From Temnothorax longispinosus (taxonomy: Eukaryota > Arthropoda > Insecta > Hymenoptera > Formicidae): DNA of 64,000 nucleotides. The notes under the pieces are model-generated. The model was not told the origin of the DNA, ran no database searches, and was given only the letters and a program-made list of their open reading frames with translations. Shown piece after piece: positions 55,501 through 64,000 of the stretch (the stretch's first letter is position 1; the number at the start of each line of letters is the position of its first letter). Both the position numbers and the translations under genes were made by a program. The stretch lies in assembly GCF_030848805.1 (NCBI RefSeq), contig NC_092368.1, forward strand, positions 12,392,856 to 12,456,855, in the 5' to 3' direction.

Positions 55501-58500
55501 GATCTGGCAGAGCAATGCAGAGGTGGCTGCAATTGCCATTTGCGATCGCGCACGGGTTCGAGCCGGCCTGTCGCGACGCGTGAAACACTTTCAGATCCGT
55601 CACTGACGCCAGATTAGTATGGATCTTGGTACGATTCGCTCCAGTGAGTTTGTCCGCCCTCTCGATGTCACCTGTATTCCAATCTGCCCAATAAATGTAG
55701 TCCCGATACTGTGTAACACTGAACGGATAGACTATGTGATACGAAACGATGACATCCCTCCGTTGTGTTAGTAGATCATAATAATCAATTGCTGGCACGG
55801 AGATGTCAGCCCAGTACAATTTGCGCCCGATATAGTCAATTGTCAGACCGTTCGCCCGGCCGATGTGCAAAACGATCACTTGCCGCTGCGTGCCATCCAA
55901 TAATGCCCTCTCGATACTGCCGGTATTGCCCCATTCGGCCCAGTATAGATGACTAGCAACAGACAAATGTGTTAAACTGATATTAACCCTTCGAGGCCAC
56001 ACCTCTTTTTTTAATATGCCCCGGCTACACTGGGTGGTCAACACCCAGACAAATTCAGTCTCATAATTCCAATTAATGTGCACGTAAAAATTCGAAATCT
56101 TAAGGGTGTTGTTCAAAAATATGTATGGTGCAGAACCCGAAATGTGCTCGATGAACAGAAATGTTGTAATTTTTGGTCGCAATAAGAAATATACACCGAG
56201 GCCATACCTGGGTGGTCACCACCCATAATAATTTTCAAATGTTTACCAAGCATAACTAAAACATGGTTTAAAGCCTTTCTACTGTACGGATCTTCGAAAG
56301 AGGAACTCAAACTAGGGATCCTAGGTGGAGGGACACTGATTATAAAGCCTACCTTAAAAATATCAGACCTGAATTTTTGTCTGGGTGACCACCACCCAAT
56401 GTGGCTTCGAAGTCGAAAGAAAAAAATCTGAATAAAAAATATGTTATAAAGAAAACCTAAATACACTTAAATTTGCAATTTTGAGAAGATCTGACGTCTA
56501 GTTTTTGAGATATTAAATCTCAAAGTTGGCATTTTTAACATAGGTTTTATGGGAAATTGTACCGAAAACATACATTTTTCGAGAATTTCATTCACTGTCT
56601 GTAAAAAAACAAGTTCAAAAAACTGAAAATAACATTGTTTAATTCTTCTAGCACTTGTTAAGTATAAGACAAAACGACGTTGACGTGTAATAAGGTCAAA
56701 AATTCAATCAAAAGTTGATGAATTGTCGCGTTTCTTGTCGGCCTTTCGATCAGCTGTACGCGACGTGAACATGTGACAACGCCGCGCCGTGTAGTGTTTT
56801 CTTTCCACAGCACTATTCTTTTGCAAGCAAATCTCCCATTATCGAAATTGTTTGTTACCTTCCATTATTTTTCAACGTAAACACAATACATAACCCCTTT
56901 CAAACACATGGCACTGGCATAATAGCTACCTACAGCGAAGAGATGCAATGTCGCGACATTTTTCTTGTACGAATGTCAACTGAAGTCAAATCTTGAACTG
57001 TTTACATTTGTCAGTGATAAATTGATACATCGAATAAAAAGTAATATTATAAAACCAGTAATTATACAAGTGTCTAGAATATATCCATAAAAGTGATTTT
57101 TCTTAAAAATAAAAATTTAAAAAAAATATATATATATATATATAAGCCCTATATTGACTCATCGGTACTAGCCGAACCACCTTAAACAAGATTAACATGC
57201 TGATTACCAGAACTAATCTCTAGATCAAAAACATTTTTATATTATAATTATCTTTTATTATATTTATTTTATTACAAAAATTGTTTGATTGCCCGAACAG
57301 AGATCTCTTAAAGGATTCTCTCATCTTTTTGCAAAACTTGTTAACTTACTAATTTAGAATAGGTATGAAGAAAAAAAAATAAAAATAAATAAATTAATCA
57401 AGCTATCGAAATTATGAAAACTGTGAGAAATTAAAAAAGGTAATAACAGGATAAAAGACACAAAACTTACCCTCTCTGAGGATCCACAGCCACATTCTTA
57501 GGTTCGATAAGATTTTGCCACACGAGTATTTTTCTGCTACCCCCTTCTATTCTTATCATCTCTATTCTATGCATAGAGGTATCACTCCAATAGAGATTGT
57601 GTGCAATCCAATCGAATGCAATACCTTCCGGCGATTCTAGGCCGAGATCGACTATTTTTTCGATGTCTGACCCATTTATGAAGACACGTGAGATAGCTTT
57701 TAGTTTAATATCCGTCCAATAAATGCGGTTCTCGGACAAGTCAAAATCTATAGCGCTAAAAACAGCAAAAGAAATATATGTAATATCTGTATTAAAAAAA
57801 AATTAAGTGTAAAATAAAATAGCTTGTCTCATCACATAATAAACAGTATTGACATAAATTAAAGAGCAAAATTCTAAAAAATATAGCTGCTTCAATGAAT
57901 CTTTTTTGAGAAGAAAAGTGGATCCCAAATCAGGTATAAAATTTCTAAGATCCATTTTCTTGTACATACATTGCTCCTAATTTCGTGGAAAATTTTGATA
58001 AATTTTGTACTTAATTCTAAATTTAATATTCAATTCAACATTGCAGCCATACTAACCTAGCGTCTTTAATACCAGTGACTGGTATAACATTATCATTGTT
58101 GACGTTCTCAATACTGATACGGCCAAGATTCTCCCTCCTGGAGAACAGCAGGAAGGCATCCGGTATGACACAAGTGCGCTTGTCCTTTGTCAACTCATAG
58201 CCCATCTGGCAGGCGCAGACATACCTGAATATTTTCAATTTTACATTACAATTTTTCGTAAGTACAAATTGTGATTCAATTTATACATTTGTTACTTTTT
58301 CTTAAGACTAGTTCACTCCAACATATAGCACGACGAAAAGTATAATTCTTTGCCTCTTTTCTTTGATAAAAGGTCTTTCCAATCTATCAGCAATGATATC
58401 GACAAATCTTGACGAAAAAGTTTCACATAATTCCAGCACACCTGTTGTTGGGCTTGTTGAAACAGAGATGGCTGCATCCACCGTTATCACGAGCGCACGG

Positions 58501-61464
58501 CGAATTGCTGGTGTTCATTCGGCCAAGATGTATAGCCTTGATTCCCATCACATTGGGTACCTGGTCGACGATGACTTCACGATCGCCACCAGTGAGTTTG
58601 TGCGCCCGATCGATACTGCGGCGCTGCCAGTCGGTCCAGTACAGATAATCGCCCAACAGGCTGAGACCGAACAGATGCGGCAGATTGTCAGTAATGACCT
58701 CGCGCCGATCGGTCCCGTCCATGTTGGACACCTCGATCTTGTCGGTTTTCGCGTCGCACCAGTAGATCTTCTTGCGCTCGAGGTCCAAGGCGATACCGTT
58801 CGGCCACACAATGTCCTTGGTGATCAGTAACATGCGCTCGCTACCATCGAGATTGCTGCGCTCGATTTTTGGCCGTTTCTCGCTCCAATCGGTCCAGAAC
58901 ATCCACCCGTGCTCGGGTGCGACCGCAATCGCTCGCGGCTCGAACAGGTCTTCGTTCACCAGCACACGCCGATATTTCCCATCTAGTCGCGCCACTTCAA
59001 TTCGATCGGTCCCGGTATCGGTCCAATAGAGATTGCGGGCAATCCAATCTATCGCAATACCATCTGGATTCGCCACCTACAGGAATCAAAAGATGAAACG
59101 TTACATATAAACAGGATTGTAAAATTCATATCTTAAAAGATATTATTTCTAAAAAGCTTGAAGTAAAGATTGTGGAGCATTAAAAAGAGCATATCTACTG
59201 TAATAGTTCTATTACAAATAGCGTGTTTTCGAGAATAATGCAAAAATTCGATGGAAGAAAAGATAAAAAGAAACAATCGTCTTGCACACCTCCGTGGAAA
59301 TCACATTCTGCTGACTCAATCCGTCGAGAGGGGCTCGCCTGATGGCGTACGTTTGCTCATCAGTCCAGTACAGCAATTCGTCCACCGGATCAAAGTCAAT
59401 CGCGATTGCATGCTTAATACCCGTGAGCGGTAATACAAAGTTTGTGTAATCGGGCGAATCCAAGGATATCCGGCAGATTTCAGTTCGTTGGACGATCAGC
59501 AGCAGCTCCTCCGGTCTCTTGGCGCATGTGTATTTGTTGATTAGCTTGACGCCTGTGGGACAGGCGCAGCTGTAACCAGGCTCCACTGAGCTCAGAAGGC
59601 ACAGATGGGAACAATTGCCGTTGTTTCGCCTGCAGGGATTATCACCACCCGGTTGTCTCCTCGCATCCCAGACCTCAATGTCACCTGAAAGTAAAAGATG
59701 ATACTTAAACGTTACATGCAAAAATATCATAAATGTGAGAAAATTAATATATGTAGAACATTAGAATAAAATATATAAAAAATCTTTATATAGAGAATTA
59801 ATAAATACCCTATAAAAACCATATAATCTAATGATCTACCAGAAATAAAGCATTATAATTCTCCTGGATTTAGGACACACGTTAAAGACAATTGACATGA
59901 TCTTAAACAAGAAATACAATGTAACAACTTCAATATTTGTACTACTATGCCTATATACAATACCAGGTATGTATTCGCCGTGAAACAATTCGCGTGGGTG
60001 TGATTGCGACTGGTTCATATCGTACGAGTGAATGCACCAGGTCTTCCAGTCGGTCCAGTAGAGCCGATTGTCAAAAAACGTTATAGCAAACGGGTAGTCC
60101 AGATCACGAGTAACTAATTTCCGTCTATTACGGCCGTTATAATCCATCACGGCGATGAACCACAGTCTACCGTCCGCCCAATATATGAGCTTATTTTCAT
60201 AGTCGACTGTCAAACCATTCGGCCAGAATATATCGTCAGACACGATGATTTCACGCGTACTCTGATCACCGTCCATTGAAGCGCGCTCAATTTTAGGTAC
60301 ATCGCCCCAATCGGTCCAAAAAAGATATCCTTCCATCGGTGCCAGGGCAATTGCGCGCGGCTGATAGATATCTGTCCAGAAGAGTACCTTCCTATTACGG
60401 CCATCGATGCTGGTCACCTCGATCCGATTCTTCTCACCATCTGTCCAATACAGTTTGTCCGTATACCAATCGCAAGCAAGACCATCGGGCGATATCAAAC
60501 TGGAGTTCACCACCGTCATCCTTTCGCCGCTGTGTGTACCGTTATAGCGTATACACTGTATCATCTCCAGACCGCTGTCAGACCAGCAAATCAGTCCGCG
60601 TTCATAGAAAAAATCCAATGACGCGCCTTCTGACAAGTCCTTGATGATAACGTTGACCTTATTGTTGCGAGACATATTAGCCACCCTGATGTCCTTGTGA
60701 GTGGCAAAAAGAAGAAGAGGCGAGCCTGAAAGATAATAGTATCAATAGCAAAATAATATTTATAACATATTTAGCCTACGTTCCAATATTTATACTGCCA
60801 GTACTGAAAATCTATAATGTACGTGACATAAATTATAGATTTTCAGTACTGGCAGTGAATATCAAAACGTAGCCTTAATGAGACATGACCGTTATGATAG
60901 CAATCATGTAAATAAGAAAAGTACCAATATATAATCAGGCTGAATCTTTTGTGCTTAATAATATTTTTCAGAATTTATGTACATTCATACAATATAATAC
61001 ATATAATTTATGTACATTGTGGTCAATCATATTTTTCAGAATTTATGTACATTTCTTATTTTTTTGACACTTATTATATTGCAAATTGTTTTTAAAAAGT
61101 TAAAAACATTAAATTAAAGAGATATCTAAATTATCTAAGATACATTAAAAATAAAAACGTTGACAAATTAAAAGAAAAAAGAAAAGAGAAAAAGAAAACA
61201 GAGATAAAGCACAATAAACATACACAGTACACAAACATACAACATACAGACAAAACAAACATAAGCTGTACACGTGCCAAATGATAATAACAATTATTTA
61301 TGCTTAAAAGAAGAAAGGAAAAACAAAAAAAGGAGCCACAACTTAAAGAGGAGACATCCATTTTAGAAAAGACGGAAGAATGACGGATGCCACCTACCAT
61401 CGCAGAAAAAAACGCCACAGCAGAGAAGGCAGGCGATAGCGAGCCACACGCTCCACGTGATCAT
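52548..61464 (-). CDS. arr: LRP5/6-type Wnt co-receptor (arrow), 11 coding exons, 1634 aa
   Basis: Exons: 61464-61398, 60725-59964, 59684-59290, 59076-58442, 58224-58057, 57755-57471, 55952-54731, 54599-54149, 54040-53725, 53465-53236, 52921-52548. All are GT/AG and the total is 4905 nt in frame. A signal peptide (MITWSVWLAIACLLCCGVFF) is followed by four YWTD beta-propellers, each closed by an EGF-like module (CRRNNGNCSHLC, CARDNGGCSHLC, CAIANGNCSHLC, CSPFNDYGGCSHFC), then three LDLa repeats (CDGQTDCSDGSDE and similar). One membrane segment lies near residues 1409-1431. The cytoplasmic tail has five PPPSP-like motifs (NPPPSPAT, PPPPTPCS, PPPPTPRS, CPPSPSS, PPPPSPVP). On Wnt binding with Frizzled these are phosphorylated and recruit Axin. 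Length and order match LRP6 (1613 aa). It is complete and looks functional. Confidence 0.95.
55988..56411. mobile_element. TIR element in arrow intron 6
   Basis: CTTCGAGGCCACA at the left (preceded by TTAACC) and TGTGGCTTCGAAG at the right are inverted ends. The inside holds three GGGTGGT...ACCACCC-type palindromes, at about 56030, 56210 and 56385. A 117-codon ORF on the minus strand has no domain signal. Confidence 0.65.
56412..57470. other. rest of arrow intron 6
   Basis: No coding sequence is recognised. A short (TA)n at 57127-57143 is the only simple repeat. Confidence 0.6.
60773..60875. mobile_element. hairpin MITE in arrow intron 1
   Basis: AGCCTACGTTCCAATATTTA pairs imperfectly with GAATATCAAAACGTAGCCT. 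The inner ACTGCCAGTACTGAAAATCT and AGATTTTCAGTACTGGCAGT are exact. Confidence 0.88.
60955..61395. other. arrow intron 1, remaining part
   Basis: CAGAATTTATGTACATT-type words recur at about 60969, 61002 and 61035. The rest is purine-rich. The minus-strand ORF at 61131-61418 only overlaps the signal-peptide exon out of frame. Confidence 0.5.
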
Positions 61465-61885
61465 GGCGAGGCTGTTCTAGTGCAAATTTCACGTATTCTC
61501 GATCGAGGAAAGATTACGTCCGCAGCCGCGTATCATCTCGCGTAGATGATAGAATCGTTCCCGAACGGCCACACAACGTCCGCCTTCCTCGCGTCACCGG
61601 CCATTTGTGAGGCGCCGATTCTTCGCCATTCTTCGGCACTTCGGAACTCAGAAAGTCAGAACTTCTGCAGCTCGGGCTCGGGGCTCGGACAGCTTCGGGC
61701 GTTGTGGCCTTGTGGCGTCTCCCGCGAATTCGCGAGATTTCACCAATGGGCGCGTTCAGCAGACCACGCTCAGTAGCAATCGAACGTGATTGGCTCTTAC
61801 TTTTAGAACCAACCAATCAATGCAGAGTGTTGATAAGACGAAAGCGGGGAGCACACACTTCTGCACAACGCATAAAGTTACTACA
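61465..61885 (-). promoter_or_regulatory. arrow 5' flank
   Basis: This relatively GC-rich 420 bp lies directly upstream of the signal-peptide exon and is where the 5'UTR and promoter are expected. No specific element can be assigned. Confidence 0.35.
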
Positions 61886-62020
61886 GGGGCCGTATTCTGT
61901 TCCGCTAAAATCCGCTTCAATTGTCGGTGTCGTTGCGCAGCTTTTACACGATATGAAAAACCTGCGCAACGACACTTATCGAACCGACGTTGTCGGTAGG
62001 CAGGAACGGAATACGGGCCC
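61886..62020. mobile_element. hairpin MITE, family shared with 28647-28776 (copy 2)
   Basis: GGGGCCGTATTCTGTTCC at the left and GGAACGGAATACGGGCCC at the right are inverted ends. The inner TGTCGTTGCGCAGCTTTTAC and AAAACCTGCGCAACGACA pair around a short loop. It sits about 420 bp upstream of arrow. Confidence 0.85.
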
Positions 62021-62366
62021 AAGTTAACGCAGTAAAAGCGACACAAGCATCGTTCTATCTTTCTTTTTTGGTAATGAGTAACGTTATTAACAAAGATAAA
62101 ACGATACAAACGATCACAAACGATAGACTTGTGTCGACTTGTGTCGCTTGGTGGAAAACTCCCACTTATATGTCGATGATAGGAACAAATCCAAGCAAAC
62201 GGCGCGGCGCAAACGCACGTCCGTCAGAGGCCGTATTGTCCATGAAAAGAGGCAGGAACCAATAAAATTAAAGAAAAAGAGCACGTCCGTCAGGCCTCGA
62301 GGAACTAGGTAAGAGTGGTAAGAGGAGCACATATACGGATGTAGAAACTGCGGAAGTGCAATTTAA

Positions 62367-62807
62367 GGGTCGACAGGAGTAACACTACCGACCTCTGTCG
62401 GGTTGCTTAGCTGCGAGTCCGTATTTTATTTATTATAAATTTTTTAAAAGCCAAAATGGAAAATCCGACTCTGTACCAGCTTGCGGCTGATCTTACTGAT
62501 TAAAACGAGCATAAGTGAAATGAGATTCGTTAATTAATTTGGCTAAAATTTGGGACAAACCGTTCCTAAGCAGCTTTGCAGCTCTAAGCAAGCCTGCAAA
62601 GCTGCTTAGGAACGGTTTGTCCCAAATTTTAGCCAAATTAATTAACGAATCTCATTTCACTTATGCTCGTTTTAATCAGTAAGATCAGCCGCAAGCTGGT
62701 ACAGAGCCGGTTTTCCATTTTGGCTTTTAAAAAATTTATAATAAATAAAATACGGACTCGCAGCTAAGCAACCCGACAGAGGTCGGTAGTGTTACTCCTG
62801 TCGACCC
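62367..62807. mobile_element. 441-bp near-perfect hairpin in a TTAA site
   Basis: Arms of about 213 bp (62367-62580 and 62596-62807) are nearly identical in inverted orientation, starting GGGTCGACAGGAGTAACACT and ending AGTGTTACTCCTGTCGACCC. The central loop is only about 15 bp (CTCTAAGCAAGCCTG region). TTAA flanks both ends (62363-62366, 62808-62811). Only one or two mismatches were seen, so it is very young or under repair. Any transcript would form long dsRNA. Confidence 0.9.
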
Positions 62808-62811
62808 TTAA

Positions 62812-63409
62812 AGAGAAAATGGATGACGTGGCCACATGGATTCGAGCAACAGCGATCGCGAGAGGTCTCGCTCGCGTGATGATAAGCGATCCAGGACAAA
62901 CAGACTACCTACGTCAGCCGCGGCCCGGACCGAATGGAAATGCAAAACAATGGATGTCGTGATCGCTGCGCGATAACCACTTATCAGTCGACCGCGACTT
63001 CACGCTCGTGCCGACCTTCCGCGACCTCGTGGGTCTCGCTCGTCATTTCGTATACCTTGTCTCGACACAAAAAGTGGAATCGTCGGCGAACGAGTGTTCA
63101 TGATCGACAGATCGGCCAGCGATTAAGTCTCGCCTCCGTGAAAACAGCTTCTCGGTGGACCTGGTGAACTCGAATCGATAGAAATCCGCTCGTTTTGATT
63201 GACAATCACCACCAGAAACATAGAAATTTTCCTGTAGGTGCGAGAAAACGATCGGCCTCACACCAGAAATGTAACCTTTTGCCCTTGTATTTTTGTCCTC
63301 AGATGTTAGAGTTAAAAAGTCCCTTAAGTATTTTAACTATTTACTTTCAGAAGATTATGTAATTATACGAGATACGAATGAAATCTTATGAAACCTAAAA
63401 ATTATATGA
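62812..63409. other. unassigned GC-moderate sequence
   Basis: Overlapping short ORFs on both strands (62850-63260) have higher GC than their surroundings but no recognised domain. An exon of an upstream gene is possible but cannot be supported. Confidence 0.4.
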
Positions 63410-63812
63410 ATCGAAGAAAATAAAATGGGCTAATGAATCAAAAGCTAGTTCTTAGTGTGCTCTCTCTCTCTCTCTAGTTATGTATTATAATTTAAATAAA
63501 TATAAACAAAAATGTATCAATTGTTTCGATCTGTAATGAGGTCGAAACGGTTCATTCAAAAAGTTGCTGTACTATAACTATAAAATTTGTAAGCGTTACA
63601 ACAAATTTCAACTTGCGTTTGTACCTTATGACTCTAACAACTTACTGTTCAAATTACTGAAATAGCGCACTGAAGATGACCTTATTACAGGTCGAAACAT
63701 TTGACACATCTTTGTTTATATTTATTTAAATTATAATACAACTAGAAAGAGAGAAAGAGCTAATTGTAAGAACTACGAACTAGTTTGAGTCATTAGCTCA
63801 TTTTATTTCCTT
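63410..63812. mobile_element. inverted repeat with hammerhead-like core
   Basis: The left arm (63410-63545) and right arm (63672-63812) are inverted copies sharing ATAATTTAAATAAATATAAA / TTTATATTTATTTAAATTAT and CTCTCTCT-type tracts. The right arm carries CTGAAGA, stem TGACC/GGTC, then GAAAC (63670-63698), the same core logic as the Penelope terminal repeats. It is probably the end of another Penelope-like insertion. Confidence 0.55.
63670..63698 (+). ncRNA. hammerhead-like core (right edge)
   Basis: CTGAAGA, then GACC, an eight-base loop, GGTC and GAAAC match the CUGANGA-stem II-GAAA core. The left arm keeps only the stem and GAAAC, not CTGAAGA. Stems I and III and the cleavage site are not resolved. 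Confidence 0.4.
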
Positions 63813-64000
63813 CGATTTTTAATCTATTAAATCTTGAATTATTTTTATTTCTAAAAATTATGTTCCTTTTTTCTTCAAATTACGTCTTCTTCTTTTCTAT
63901 ACAAAAAGTAGGTCAACAAATTTATTGCAAGATCTAGTCGATACTCCGAGTTCAAATTAATACAGTGTAAAGGGTTACATTTGTTTTCTGAACTTTGTAT

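Noticed and set aside
58363..58830. 155-codon plus-strand ORF
   Set aside because: Antisense to the YWTD-propeller exon of arrow at 58442-59076.
1..64000. A bacterial-style defence or secondary-metabolite cluster
   Set aside because: All recognised genes are ordinary spliced metazoan genes or eukaryotic mobile elements; no operon-like arrangement exists.

Overview
The window is AT-rich nuclear DNA of an insect. Spliced host genes, Ty1/copia, BEL/Pao, Penelope and I-type elements, and many foldback DNA transposons suggest a hymenopteran, probably an ant. That placement is an inference from protein and repeat style. No bacterial, phage or CRISPR sequence is present.

Layout. 1-7711: a decayed Ty1/copia element, cut off on the left by the window edge, holding two later insertions (a TA-flanked DNA transposon at 1163-2191 and a BEL/Pao LTR with primer-binding site at 3017-4939). 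8141-12381: a second decayed copia element. 12690-23950: two 5'-truncated Penelope-like copies (PLEs) placed head to head. Their terminal repeats carry hammerhead-like cores. The left copy is split by a palindromic DNA element, the right copy by a full-length I-type retrotransposon with both ORFs open and a 13-bp target-site duplication. 24454-24625: an orphan first coding exon of a fatty acid synthase. 25400-33170: a dense nest of MITEs and hairpins, several in TTAA sites.

Host genes follow. Joined in frame across consensus splice sites they give full-length proteins: TMEM43 (minus, 6 exons, 405 aa), mitochondrial ribosomal protein uL23m (plus, 3 exons, 147 aa), the tubulin polyglutamylase subunit TTLL1 (plus, 9 exons, 437 aa) and the Wnt co-receptor LRP5/6/arrow (minus, 11 exons, 1634 aa). 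Between TMEM43 and uL23m lie a P-element-like transposon with a THAP domain, a second fragment of the same transposase type, two arrays of the palindrome AAGTCGACTT, and a broken DHX37 (kurz) copy. The right edge holds a near-perfect 441-bp hairpin in a TTAA site and an inverted repeat with another hammerhead-like core.

The host genes serve unrelated processes (nuclear envelope/ER, mitochondrial translation, axoneme modification, Wnt signalling). They are ordinary single-copy neighbours, not an operon or pathway cluster. The unusual content is the nested mobile DNA between them.
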